A DNA stretch of 64,000 nt from Shinella kummerowiae (lineage in GTDB: Bacteria > Pseudomonadota > Alphaproteobacteria > Rhizobiales > Rhizobiaceae). The translations under genes and the position numbers were made by a program. Below, piece after piece: positions 1 to 8,647 of this stretch; the first letter of the stretch is position 1, and each line of letters starts with the position of its first letter. A model generated the notes under the pieces. That model saw nothing but the letters and a program-made list of their open reading frames with translations. It searched no databases and was not told the origin of the DNA. The stretch spans positions 124,001-188,000 of the forward strand of contig NZ_WUMK01000004.1 of assembly GCF_009827055.1 (NCBI RefSeq), in the 5' to 3' direction.

Positions 1-373
1 CATGGAGGTCAGCACCGTGGCGCAGGTCGCGGCTGCATCCGGCTACGAGGTCCTGCTGCTGGAACGGGGCCAGGCACCGACAAACGATCAGTTGGACCGC
101 GACACCGCCGTCGCACTGCTGTTCCACGACATTGATCGGGAATTGGCATTGCTCGAACGCGCCTTGGCATCGAGGGTCTTCTACATCGGCGCGCTCGGAA
201 GCCGCCGCACGCACGCAAAACGCTGCGCAGCCTTGCGACAACGTGGCTACGGTGACGGCGACCTCGCCCGGATCAAGGCCCCCATCGGAATTTTCGACAA
301 GGCAAGGGATGCGCGCACACTGGCGCTCTCGATCGTCGCCGATGTTGCGCAGGCGCGGCTGAACGACTGCTGA
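1..373 (+). CDS. XdhC/CoxI family protein, C-terminal part
   Basis: The open frame enters from the left edge, so only about the last 124 residues are present; the ATG at position 2 is internal. The fragment is the Rossmann-fold half of XdhC-type proteins, recognised by VFYIGALGSRRTHAKR followed by RIKAPIG and a final segment rich in Ala, Leu and Ile. Family members help insert molybdenum cofactor into xanthine dehydrogenase or related hydroxylases. The partner genes, if linked, lie outside the window. The gene ends in TGA and is followed by a hairpin terminator. The family call is firm; the exact client enzyme is unknown. Confidence 0.85.
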   Translation, partial: MEVSTVAQVAAASGYEVLLLERGQAPTNDQLDRDTAVALLFHDIDRELALLERALASRVFYIGALGSRRTHAKRCAALRQRGYGDGDLARIKAPIGIFDKARDARTLALSIVADVAQARLNDC

Positions 374-435
374 AAGATCCAGTGTTCAGGCGAAGCTGTT
401 TGAACGAGGCTCGGGAACAAATCATCTACCTGCGA

Positions 436-463
436 AAAAAGGCCCGGAGATTCTGGGCCTTTT
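436..463. terminator. Bidirectional rho-independent terminator
   Basis: The stem AAAGGCCC / GGGCCTTT (438-445 with 455-462) encloses a 9-nt loop. Reading leftward it ends in a run of six T, and rightward in four T. It lies between the converging xdhC-like and protease genes and can serve both. Confidence 0.8.
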
Positions 464-524
464 CGTATCAATTTAAACGGTTACTGCCAGGAGGCAGGAA
501 AATTTCAGCGCAGAAATCCTCCGA

Positions 525-2381
525 TCAGAGAAGGAAGTCGCTGGCGTTGAGATCGCTCAACTTGAAATCGTGCAGAACAATGATGTCGGTGCTGGTAAAT
601 TTAATCTGGACGTCTGCACCGACCTGCGTCGATCGGACCAATACCGAGTTTATCGATGAGAAGTTGTAAGACCGCAAATCGATATCATCAATGTTGTTCT
701 GGAAGTCGATGATCGTGTCCTTACCATAACCCTTGGCAAAATAAAAGTCATCGCCGCCGCCACCGCCGGTCAATACATCATTGCCCCTGCCACCGGTAAT
801 TTTGTTGACGCCGCTGTTGCCGACCAACCTGTCATTGAACGCACTGCCCAGCAGGTTTTCGATGGACGAATAGGTATCCCCCGCGGCATCGCCAGTATTG
901 GTTGACGAATTCGCCAGGTTGGCCCGCACAGCGGCTTTGGCATCGGAGTAGGAGGCTGTGTCCGTTCCGCTGCCGCCAATCAGTTTGTCGGCACCCGCTC
1001 CGCCCGTCAGAGTATCGCTGCCGGTGCCACCGGTAAGCATGTTGACACTGCTGTTGCCGACCAACCTGTCATTGAAAGCGCTGCCCAAAAGATTTTCGAT
1101 GGACGAATAGGTATCCCCTAAGGCATCACCTGTATTGGTTGACGAATTTGTCAGATTGGCTCGCACGGCGGCTTTGGCCGTGGCGTACGAGGCTGTGTCC
1201 GTTCCGCTGCCGCCGATCAGTTTGTCGGCACCTGCTCCGCCCGTCAGAAGGTCGTTTCCGGTGCTGCCGTCCAGCGTATCGACTCCCGCACCACCGTCCA
1301 GTTTGTCGTTGCCGGCGAAACCATAGAGCTTGTCGTTGCCGTTGTTGCCAACGAGACTGTTGGCACCCTGGTTGCCACGGATCGTATCGCTGCCGCTACC
1401 GCCTTTGGCGTTTTCAATGAGAGACCGTAGGTCGCCATTGAAGAGAAGCGCATTGAAAATATTGCCGCGCGCGAAAGCGTCAACTTCAAAGTTCAACTTG
1501 GCAAGCTGAACTGCGCTGAACTTGGAGTGCAAGCCCGGGCGCAGGTCAATTGAAAGGGCCGTTGTATAGGCCGACAAGTCGTAGGTGTCTGTGCCGCCGC
1601 CATCCCAGATCGTTGCAAAAATTCGATTGCCGCCGGCATCAATCGCGACTTGGCCGTTCACCAGCGTATCACCACTATTGGGATTCCACTTGTAGACAGT
1701 GTTGCCCGAGTTTGTTGAGAAGTCGGCACCGTACATTTGCTGTAACGCTGCGATGTCATACATCATATATGTTTGCGCGTAGCCGAATTCCTCGTTCCTA
1801 TAACCATCGATAGGTCCACCAACATTCGAGCGGTACGTCATGATGGAATATTCCATCGAGTCCGTGTTGCTCGGCAGGGCAGGAAAACCGAATTCCGCTT
1901 CATGGCCGTGTTTCAGACCGAGCGCATGACCGATCTCGTGCAGCATGGTTGCCCAGGCGTAGTTTCCCGCGACCGGCGAGCGATAGTCGAACGAGCGGCC
2001 AAACCACACATCACCGCCGACCGCCGCGGTCGTCGGGAAATACGCATGAGCCGTTCCGGAGCCGTTGGTTTCGGCAAAGCGCAGGGTCGCCGTCGTGTTG
2101 CTGCCGCCCGAGATCGTGACGTTTGTGAAACCCTCAACGGAAAAACCGTCATTTGCCGCCGGGCCGAAAGCCGTGTCGAGGGCAAACTTGGCGGCATTCT
2201 GCTGCAGCGTCGATACCGTCCCGAAGACGTTCGTGGGCTCACCCGTATAGGAATAATCCGACGAGGCGGTGGGAAAAGCATAGGTGATCGGACCGTCCCA
2301 TGCGGTGCCAAAAAAAAGACCGTCGGTTGTCTGCGTCCCGGTTGCAGTTACCGTCTTGGTGGTCTTGCCTGTGCCTGTCAT
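525..2381 (-). CDS. Serralysin-type RTX zinc metalloprotease (M10B)
   Basis: This 618-residue protein is a predicted secreted metzincin. The zinc motif HEIGHALGLKH (HExxHxxGxxH, residues 148-158) and the Met-turn SIMTY (Met181) are intact. A serralysin C-terminal region follows with glycine-aspartate RTX repeats (about 328-545) of GGxGxD type that bind calcium. It ends with a C-terminal segment finishing in DFLL, typical of type I secretion substrates, and there is no N-terminal signal peptide. Start: an upstream frame reaches 2480, but ATG 2381 has a GGAG site nine bases upstream and begins at the conserved protease sequence. No type I transporter genes are nearby. The RTX part contains a recent 79-residue tandem duplication, annotated separately. 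The substrate is unknown. Confidence 0.9.
   Translation of the reverse strand: MTGTGKTTKTVTATGTQTTDGLFFGTAWDGPITYAFPTASSDYSYTGEPTNVFGTVSTLQQNAAKFALDTAFGPAANDGFSVEGFTNVTISGGSNTTATLRFAETNGSGTAHAYFPTTAAVGGDVWFGRSFDYRSPVAGNYAWATMLHEIGHALGLKHGHEAEFGFPALPSNTDSMEYSIMTYRSNVGGPIDGYRNEEFGYAQTYMMYDIAALQQMYGADFSTNSGNTVYKWNPNSGDTLVNGQVAIDAGGNRIFATIWDGGGTDTYDLSAYTTALSIDLRPGLHSKFSAVQLAKLNFEVDAFARGNIFNALLFNGDLRSLIENAKGGSGSDTIRGNQGANSLVGNNGNDKLYGFAGNDKLDGGAGVDTLDGSTGNDLLTGGAGADKLIGGSGTDTASYATAKAAVRANLTNSSTNTGDALGDTYSSIENLLGSAFNDRLVGNSSVNMLTGGTGSDTLTGGAGADKLIGGSGTDTASYSDAKAAVRANLANSSTNTGDAAGDTYSSIENLLGSAFNDRLVGNSGVNKITGGRGNDVLTGGGGGDDFYFAKGYGKDTIIDFQNNIDDIDLRSYNFSSINSVLVRSTQVGADVQIKFTSTDIIVLHDFKLSDLNASDFLL
789..1262 (-). 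repeat. 237-bp tandem duplication inside the RTX protease
   Basis: Positions 789-1025 and 1026-1262 encode two adjacent 79-residue modules (protein residues 453-531 and 374-452). They share GGAGADKLIGGSGTDTASY and SSIENLLGSAFNDRLVGNS blocks and differ at about ten residues. The period of 237 bp keeps the frame. Each module contains RTX turns plus a non-RTX insert with a conserved NSSTNTGDA segment. Confidence 0.9.
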
Positions 2382-2404
2382 ATCGCGATCTCCGGAGATT
2401 GGGT

Positions 2405-2437
2405 GGACTATCCATGGTCTTTCGCCATGGATAGTCC
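2405..2437 (-). promoter_or_regulatory. 13-bp perfect hairpin in the protease leader
   Basis: GGACTATCCATGG (2405-2417) is the exact reverse complement of 2425-2437, with a 7-nt loop. It ends 23 bases before the protease ATG and lies just upstream of its ribosome binding site. No T-run follows, so it is not a normal terminator. It could be an RNA hairpin controlling translation or stability, or a dyad operator. The function is inferred. Confidence 0.6.
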
Positions 2438-2528
2438 TCAATTGGCGTGGAAACTCATGCGCGTTGAATTGCGCTTGCAACGCGTTACTGATTCATTAAC
2501 GTCCTAACACAGAACGGATGACAGCAGC

Positions 2529-2795
2529 ATGCTATTCGCGCGGAGATTCAAAGTGTTCTTTAAAATATCCATGATGGCAACGACCTGTCTTGTGCTGTCG
2601 GCCGCAAGCAACGGGCCCGAAGGCACGGGTGGTACGATGATTCCGCCGACGGACCCTGAAATCGTCGTCGAGGCCGAATACAAGAGCTTCAAAGCAAAAG
2701 GCACGCGGGAGGCGCTTGAGCTCTTCATCGCGCGCCATCCTGACCACCCCCTTGCCGAGAAGGCACGGGAGGATATCCGCCGCCTGGGCAAATGA
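2529..2795 (+). CDS. Small exported hypothetical protein
   Basis: This 88-residue protein has a basic N terminus and a hydrophobic stretch (about residues 10-26), which suggests a signal peptide or anchor. A Gly/Pro-rich linker follows, then a charged helical tail ending in FIARHPDHPLAEKAREDI, reminiscent of a single TPR-like helix pair. The start at 2529 has only a weak ribosome site, and the Met-Met at codons 15-16 is an alternative. It is divergent from the protease and separated by a promoter-sized gap. I do not recognise a named family. Confidence 0.6.
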   Translation: MLFARRFKVFFKISMMATTCLVLSAASNGPEGTGGTMIPPTDPEIVVEAEYKSFKAKGTREALELFIARHPDHPLAEKAREDIRRLGK

Positions 2796-2821
2796 GCGGA
2801 TACAGATTGACAGAAAGTCGG

Positions 2822-2842
2822 TAGGGCGCCTATGGCGCCCTA
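2822..2842 (+). terminator. Stem-loop after the small exported gene
   Basis: TAGGGCGCC (2822-2830) pairs perfectly with GGCGCCCTA (2834-2842) around a 3-nt loop. A loosely T-rich stretch follows. It probably terminates the 2529-2795 gene, although the T-tract is poor. Confidence 0.6.
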
Positions 2843-3023
2843 TTCTATGTGTTTCGTTCCATTGTCATATTAGATTTCGGTGAGGGGATTTTCCTCTCGT
2901 CTCATCCCGTAGCGAAGATACACCCGAATAAAGCCGAAGGCCCGTCCGTCGATTAGAGGATTGCGGTTGACGAATGTCATGGGCCTTGCCAGCATGCCCC
3001 CGGGATTCCGACCGACCGGCTGA

Positions 3024-4298
3024 ATGTGGGGGCATACGTTGACTGCGGGTTCCATCATCGCGACGCTTTTGATTGTCTTTGCCGGCCTTCTGGCCGTGCC
3101 GGCTGTCAGCCATACCAATGCGGGAACCACGTTTTCGCTGATGGCCTCTTCCATGGCCTTCGTGGCCATGGGGATCGCCCAGTTCATGGCAACACGCCCG
3201 CCTTTCATCGAAAGGCTTTTCGGCGGACTTGACCGTATCTACCAGTTCCATCGCAAGATCGGCATCGCGGTGCTCTGTCTTATCCTGGTGCACTATTTCA
3301 TTGCACCGGATTTCCAGGGGCTTTCCGTGACGAGCGGGCTGAACCAGCTTGCGAAGACGGCGGGGGAGTGGGCGTTCTATGCCTTTGTCTTCCTGCTGGT
3401 CCTCAGCATCGTCAAGGTGATCCCGAAGACGCGTTTCCAGATTCCCTATCAGTACTGGCGCATCACGCACCGCTTCATCGGCCTGCTCTTCGTGATGGTG
3501 GCGTTCCATCAGATGTTCATCAAGCGCCCTTATGACGGCACGGCACTGCTGGCGACCTATCTCAATCTGTTCGCTCTCATCGGCATTGTAAGCTACGCCT
3601 ATACGCAGCTCCTGCCATGGCTTCGCACGCGCAGATACGAGGTTGTCAATGTCGAGCGCCATGACGGGGCGACGATCATTTCGGCGAGACCGATCGGCGG
3701 GAAGCTTCGGGCGAAGCCTGGCCAGTTCGGTTTCTTTCGCGTCAACAAGCCGGGTCTTCGCGAGCCGCATCCTTTCACCATCGCCGGCATCGAGGATGAT
3801 GGTTCCGTCCGTTTCGCCATCAAGCCACTCGGTGATTATACAAAGGCGCTGCGCGAGACGGTTGCGGTCGGCGATGCCCTGACGCTCGAGGGTGGCTACG
3901 GTCATTTCAATCATAAACGTGGCGGCAAGAAACAGATCTGGCTTGCCGGCGGCATCGGCGTCACACCCTTCCTCGCCATGGCGAGCCGGCTGAAAGGCGA
4001 CGAGGGGCAGGATATCCACATGGTTTATTGCGTGCGCGACGGCGCCGAGGCGATCGGCCTCGAGACGTTCCGCGCGCAGGCGGAAAAGCTCGAGAACTTC
4101 AACTTCGTTCTGCACAATTCGGCGACCGATGGGCGCTTCGATGCAACGAAGCTGGTCGCGGGCACATCGATGAACCCCGCCGAGGCCGACCTGTGGTTCT
4201 GCGGTCCACCGCCCTTGCGAATGGCCATTGAAAAAGGATTGAAGGAACTCGGCAAGGCACCACGCCGCGTCGAGTTCGAGCGTTTCGAGTTTCGGTAG
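3024..4298 (+). CDS. NOX/ferric-reductase-like transmembrane flavocytochrome
   Basis: The 424-residue protein has an N-terminal membrane domain of about six helices (residues 8-200) and a C-terminal FAD/NAD(P)H reductase half. Haem ligands are visible as H76-x13-H90 and H149-x12-H162, the paired spacing known for NOX and ferric reductases. The reductase half has HPFTIAG for flavin, LAGGIGVTPFLAM for nucleotide, and a late WFCGPPPLR motif. It should move electrons from cytoplasmic NAD(P)H across the membrane to oxygen, metal or a periplasmic acceptor. A stop codon lies directly before ATG 3024, which fixes the earliest start; the ribosome site is weak. The tetrahaem cytochrome gene starts 102 bp downstream on the same strand, so electron hand-over is possible but not shown. 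Confidence 0.85.
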   Translation: MWGHTLTAGSIIATLLIVFAGLLAVPAVSHTNAGTTFSLMASSMAFVAMGIAQFMATRPPFIERLFGGLDRIYQFHRKIGIAVLCLILVHYFIAPDFQGLSVTSGLNQLAKTAGEWAFYAFVFLLVLSIVKVIPKTRFQIPYQYWRITHRFIGLLFVMVAFHQMFIKRPYDGTALLATYLNLFALIGIVSYAYTQLLPWLRTRRYEVVNVERHDGATIISARPIGGKLRAKPGQFGFFRVNKPGLREPHPFTIAGIEDDGSVRFAIKPLGDYTKALRETVAVGDALTLEGGYGHFNHKRGGKKQIWLAGGIGVTPFLAMASRLKGDEGQDIHMVYCVRDGAEAIGLETFRAQAEKLENFNFVLHNSATDGRFDATKLVAGTSMNPAEADLWFCGPPPLRMAIEKGLKELGKAPRRVEFERFEFR

Positions 4299-4400
4299 GA
4301 TAGTTCCCGAAGAAACTGCGAAGCGGTTTTGCATCCGGAATTGTGTGAGAGATTGAATTTCCAGCCGGTCCGCCGGCCTCTTGGAGCGAGGGAACAAGCC

Positions 4401-7400
4401 ATGCGCATGTTCAAGACATCACTTTCCCGTCGGCGCTCGGGCATTGCCGCAACGCTTGGCCTTGCCATGTTGACCTTCTGTCCCATCGGGGCATCGGCGA
4501 TCGACCAGTTCGCGTCGGATGCGTTCGGCACCTACCAGCCGAATGCCGACAACGGCAAGGTCGTGTTCGGCGCCGCTGGCTGTGGCGCCTGCCATGGCTC
4601 GGGCGACAACACCGAACTGCTGTCCGGCGGCATGGAAATGCAGACGGCGATCGGGAAATTCTTCGCGCCAAACATCTCCGCCCATCCGAACGGCATCGGC
4701 GGCTGGTCCAATGCGGACTTCCTGAATGCCGTGATGGTCGGCCTCGACAAGGAAGGCAACAACCTTTACCCGGTCATGCCCTATACGTCCTATGGCGGCA
4801 TGAAGCCGGAGGACGTGCTGGATATCAAAGCCTATATCGAGACGCTGCCGCAATCGGATGCCGCCTCGCAAGAGCATGAGATTGCCTTCCCGTTCAACCG
4901 GCAGACCACGCTCACACTTTGGAAGCGCAGCCACTTCACCGTGCAGGCTTACCAGCCGCGCGAGGAAACCCAGATGGAGCGTGGCCGCTATCTCATCGAG
5001 AATGTCGGTGGCTGCGGTGATTGCCACACGCCGCGCACCACGACCTATGGCCTTGATCTCGCCCGTGCCTATGAGGGTGAAAAGGGCCTGACCGGCGCTG
5101 TCGCACCGGATATCACCAAGGCGCGCATGAGCGGGCTGGCGTCCCACGAGGTCTTCACCAAGGGCCTGATCGACGAGGGCAAGAAACTCTCCGGTTCGCC
5201 GCTGTCGGATCCGGTCATGCGCCGCATCGCACAGGGCCTTTCGACGCTGTCCGATGAAGACAAGCAGGCCATGTATGCCTTCCTTGCCGATCGCGAGGTG
5301 AAGGTGACACCGGTCGAGACCAGCACTGCCCCGGTCTGTAGCGAAGCGACGGCCGAATCCGCGCTCAGCGCCGGGGGTGGCAGTGCGGAATTGGCCTCGG
5401 CAGCCGATGCCTTCATCGGCAAATATTGCCGCAACTGTCATGGTCCGGGCGAAAGCTCGCAGGGCTCTTTCCCGTCGGGCGACCTAGCCTCGATTGCCGC
5501 CAACCCGGCCTTCGTAACGCCCGGCGACGCTGCCAAATCTCTGCTTTACACCAGCGTCACCAGCGGCCGCATGCCGCTCGGCAAACGCCCGAGCGACGCC
5601 GAAGTGCAGGGTCTGGCCGACTGGATCAACTCGCTGAACCAATCGGATATCCCGACAGCGGTTTCCGCAACGCAGACCAAGCGCTCGCGGCCGATGCTGA
5701 AATATCTCGATTTCGTCGAGCTGGCGCTGCGCGACATTTCGGAGGTGGACGAACACGACCAGCCGTTCATGCGCTATTTCAGCTACCGCGACCAGTACAA
5801 CGGCATGATGAGCTGCGAGACGCATGAAACGTTCCTGAAGCGCATGAAGGTTCTCGCCGGTGGCTTCAAGAAGCTTTTGAACTCGCTCTCCTACGGGCCG
5901 GAGCTTGTGCTGCCCGAGGAAGTGGAAGGATCCGACGGCCTGCTCGTTCGCGTCGATCTGCGCGACCTCGAATGGAGCCAGGAAGACTACGATTTCCTGA
6001 TCAACGAGTATTTCTATGGTGTGGATCCGGCGAGCGACGCCCAGCTGCACTCTTTGGCCAAGGCGACGCAGAGCCAGTTGCCGATCATGCGCGTCGACTG
6101 GTTCATGAGCAACGGCGCACGGCCGAAGGTCTACAACCGCCTCATGAAGCTGCCGACCAATATTTCGGAGCTTGAAAAGCGCTTCCAGGTGCCTGTCGAG
6201 CAGAATATCGAGCGCCGCCGCATCGTTCGTGCGGGCTTCGCCGACGGTTCCTCGGGCGTTTCCGATCACAACCGCATGCTGGAGCGGCACGACATGCCGT
6301 TTGGCGGCTACTACTGGAAGTCCTATGACTTTGCCGGCGACGTCGGCAAGCAGGTGCTGAAGCGCTTCCCGGCGGGTCCGGAAGGCGTTCGCCTGAAGGC
6401 TGGTCTCGAAGCCTTCGACCATGACGGCGGCGAAATGATCTTCTCGCTTCCGAACGGCATGCAGGGCTACTATCTCTCGACCGACAAGGGCGACCAGCTC
6501 GACATCGGCCCGACGGCGATCGTCTCCTTCCGCAAGCGGCCGATCGGCAAGGGTGTGGAGATCATCAACGCCCGCTCGTGCTTCGACTGCCATTTCGACG
6601 GCATTCTCTCCAAGCGCGACCAGCTGCGTGAGCATATCGAAACCTCCACGCTGTTCTCCAAGGACCAGCAGGACGAGCTGCTCGCCGTCTATGTGCCGCA
6701 GGAGGAACTGAACGAGGTCTACAAGCGCGACACGGACCGTTTTGTCGCCGCGCTCGATCGCCTCGGCATCACGGAAGCAACGTCCGGCGGCGGCAAGACC
6801 AGCCTGAAAGCGCCGGGTGGGGCGGAAATCTTCACCTACTTCGCCGACAAGTATGAGGACGAGTTGAACTTCGAGCAGCTGGCTGCCGAGTTCGACATGA
6901 CGCCGGAGGAGTTCTCCTCCGACATCCGCCGCCTGACCGACGTGAATGCCCTGCGCATCGGTATCGACTGGGTTGCGACGCTCGAATCGGGTGCCACGAT
7001 CCCGCGCACCGAGGTCGAGGAGCAATATGCCTTCATGCTGGAACCACTGCTGCAGCTGGAACCGCTGAAGCGCGGCGTCAATCCGGACGTTGCCGCCAAC
7101 AACACCGGCGATGCCTCCTACAATAAGCCGGCCGTGGACAATACGGGCTATCAGCAACCGGAGCAGAAGCAGGAGCAGGCGACCGGCGGCGAGCAGTACC
7201 CGGCCAACGACGCCTATGTCACGCCGGCCTACAAGCAGGACGACAAGGCGCAGGCTGAAAAGGTCAAGCTTGCCCTGCATGTCCCGTCGACAAGTGCGAA
7301 GGTGGGGGACTATCTGAGCTTCGAGCTCAGCACGAACCATGCCTGCGAGCTTCAGGTGATGTATGTGGAGGACACCGGCAATGTGGAGATCATTCCGGAT

Positions 7401-7685
7401 GTGATGATCGGCAACACGACGCTGAATGTCGGAGAACGCCGCCTGATCCCGCAGCCGGGCACGGGCAACCTGACCTTCGATTCGCCGTCGCCCGGCGAAA
7501 CGATGCTCGCCTACTGCAAGATCGGCGGCCTCGGCGACCAGAAACTGACGGCCGAGCAGGCCAAGCAGCTGGCTGCCGGTTCGAAGCAGCCGACAACCCG
7601 CGGCATCGCGGTCAACCTCGCCAAGCAGGCCGAGAAGGACAACGGTGCGGCCGGTCTCCAGATGGTGACCTTCGAGATCAAATGA
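4401..7685 (+). CDS. Large periplasmic tetrahaem cytochrome c with DUF4384 domain
   Basis: This 1094-residue protein starts at ATG 4401 after GAGCGAGGGA. It has a signal peptide ending near ASA (residue 33). Four CxxCH haem motifs are present: CGACH 61-65, CGDCH 205-209, CRNCH 343-347 and CFDCH 727-731. The first two lie in paired class I cytochrome c domains, and the third in another c-type domain. The fourth sits in a long domain with NRMLERH, YYWKSYDFAG and FDHDGGEMIFSLPNG, like uncharacterised cytochromes of planctomycetes and proteobacteria. After a Gln/Glu-rich linker (about 905-950), residues 955-1040 resemble DUF4384. The same linker and DUF4384 type recur in the caspase-like gene at 10221, which suggests joint assembly. 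Function is unknown; periplasmic electron transfer or redox sensing is inferred. Confidence 0.85.
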   Translation: MRMFKTSLSRRRSGIAATLGLAMLTFCPIGASAIDQFASDAFGTYQPNADNGKVVFGAAGCGACHGSGDNTELLSGGMEMQTAIGKFFAPNISAHPNGIGGWSNADFLNAVMVGLDKEGNNLYPVMPYTSYGGMKPEDVLDIKAYIETLPQSDAASQEHEIAFPFNRQTTLTLWKRSHFTVQAYQPREETQMERGRYLIENVGGCGDCHTPRTTTYGLDLARAYEGEKGLTGAVAPDITKARMSGLASHEVFTKGLIDEGKKLSGSPLSDPVMRRIAQGLSTLSDEDKQAMYAFLADREVKVTPVETSTAPVCSEATAESALSAGGGSAELASAADAFIGKYCRNCHGPGESSQGSFPSGDLASIAANPAFVTPGDAAKSLLYTSVTSGRMPLGKRPSDAEVQGLADWINSLNQSDIPTAVSATQTKRSRPMLKYLDFVELALRDISEVDEHDQPFMRYFSYRDQYNGMMSCETHETFLKRMKVLAGGFKKLLNSLSYGPELVLPEEVEGSDGLLVRVDLRDLEWSQEDYDFLINEYFYGVDPASDAQLHSLAKATQSQLPIMRVDWFMSNGARPKVYNRLMKLPTNISELEKRFQVPVEQNIERRRIVRAGFADGSSGVSDHNRMLERHDMPFGGYYWKSYDFAGDVGKQVLKRFPAGPEGVRLKAGLEAFDHDGGEMIFSLPNGMQGYYLSTDKGDQLDIGPTAIVSFRKRPIGKGVEIINARSCFDCHFDGILSKRDQLREHIETSTLFSKDQQDELLAVYVPQEELNEVYKRDTDRFVAALDRLGITEATSGGGKTSLKAPGGAEIFTYFADKYEDELNFEQLAAEFDMTPEEFSSDIRRLTDVNALRIGIDWVATLESGATIPRTEVEEQYAFMLEPLLQLEPLKRGVNPDVAANNTGDASYNKPAVDNTGYQQPEQKQEQATGGEQYPANDAYVTPAYKQDDKAQAEKVKLALHVPSTSAKVGDYLSFELSTNHACELQVMYVEDTGNVEIIPDVMIGNTTLNVGERRLIPQPGTGNLTFDSPSPGETMLAYCKIGGLGDQKLTAEQAKQLAAGSKQPTTRGIAVNLAKQAEKDNGAAGLQMVTFEIK

Positions 7686-7694
7686 TAACAGGGG

Positions 7695-7714
7695 CAGGGG
7701 CTTTCGGGCCCCTG
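7695..7714 (+). promoter_or_regulatory. Intergenic hairpin between cytochrome and OmpA genes
   Basis: CAGGGGC (7695-7701) pairs with GCCCCTG (7708-7714) around a 6-nt loop, ten bases after the cytochrome stop. No T-tract follows, so read-through is expected. It may act as an RNA-stability or processing element. Confidence 0.45.
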
Positions 7715-7750
7715 TCCATGGCGACCACGAGGATAAGGGCTGGACTGACA

Positions 7751-8647
7751 ATGCTGATGCGATCCCTGGCGGTGACACTCTTCTTACTGGCTGGAGCCGC
7801 GCCGGCCGCGGCGGCCTGCGATGCCTTCACCGGCGTCATCGAGGCGTTCAATGCCGGCGACGAGCAGAAGGCACGCTCCTTTGCCGAAACCGCCGGCACG
7901 GCCAATTGCAGCGCAAACGAGCGCACCCTGGTCGGTCGCGTCGCGGCTCTGACGGCCTTCAACCGCATCTCGACGGCGGTGGGCAATGGCGGAACGCTGT
8001 CCGACCACCGGCAGGAGCTGGAAGACCTCCAGCGGCAGTATGGCGGACCCTGGCAGGTTTTCGACGCGCTGGGCGATCTTGCCCGTGAGCGCAAGGACTA
8101 CGAGCAGGCAGCACGGTTCTACCAGATTGCACTGGAAGACGGATCGAACGAGACGCTGACGCCGGACTGGATGGCGCCGGACGAACAATACATTCTGCGT
8201 CTCGACAAGATGGCGAGCGAAATGCGGCTTGCCGCGCCCCGCCCGGTGAAGCTTGCCATGCGCGGCGGGTGCAAGGTTTCGTTCCGGGGCGTGACGATCA
8301 AGAAGAAGTCGACGCCGGTGCGCTACGTCTTCGGCACGGCGGATTTTGCGCCGGAAGGCATCGAGGCGGCTAAGGATCTGGCCGAGTGCCTGAAGACTGT
8401 CAAACCCGGCTCGATCACGCTGATCGGGCATACCGATCCCGTCGGCTCCGCTGACGCGAACTACAAGCTGTCGCTCGCCCGCGCCGAAACGCTGAAGACC
8501 TATCTCCACGACGCCGGTTATGCCGGCACCATCACCACCGAGGGCAAGGGCGAAGACCAGCCCTTCAAGCCGGACGATGCCAGCGCCTATGACGCGGAAA
8601 CGCTGAACCAGTTGCACCGTCGCGTGGAAGTGGACGTGCAACAATGA
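7751..8647 (+). CDS. OmpA-family periplasmic protein
   Basis: From ATG 7751 the protein has 298 residues with a signal peptide ending at APAAAA (about residue 22). The N-terminal half is helical, with a TPR-like segment at 104-128. The C-terminal OmpA/MotB domain (about 190-298) contains LIGHTDPVGS (224-233), an NYKLSLARAETLK helix and the closing HRRVEVDV strand. Such domains bind peptidoglycan, so the protein may tether the neighbouring exported complex to the wall. A frame extends upstream to 7682, but 7751 gives a proper signal peptide and has a purine-rich site before it. Its TGA overlaps the ATG of the first caspase-like gene (ATGA), showing translational coupling. The domain call is firm; the role is inferred. 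Confidence 0.85.
   Translation: MLMRSLAVTLFLLAGAAPAAAACDAFTGVIEAFNAGDEQKARSFAETAGTANCSANERTLVGRVAALTAFNRISTAVGNGGTLSDHRQELEDLQRQYGGPWQVFDALGDLARERKDYEQAARFYQIALEDGSNETLTPDWMAPDEQYILRLDKMASEMRLAAPRPVKLAMRGGCKVSFRGVTIKKKSTPVRYVFGTADFAPEGIEAAKDLAECLKTVKPGSITLIGHTDPVGSADANYKLSLARAETLKTYLHDAGYAGTITTEGKGEDQPFKPDDASAYDAETLNQLHRRVEVDVQQ

Noticed and set aside
789-1262. Possible CRISPR-like repeats
   Set aside because: The repeat unit is 237 bp, in frame and coding for RTX modules; there are no short repeats with unique spacers.
5484-7778. Long antisense open frame opposite the tetrahaem cytochrome
   Set aside because: Composition is Arg/Gly/Ala/Leu-rich without family motifs. It mirrors strong codon bias of the real gene, whose haem motifs are clear.
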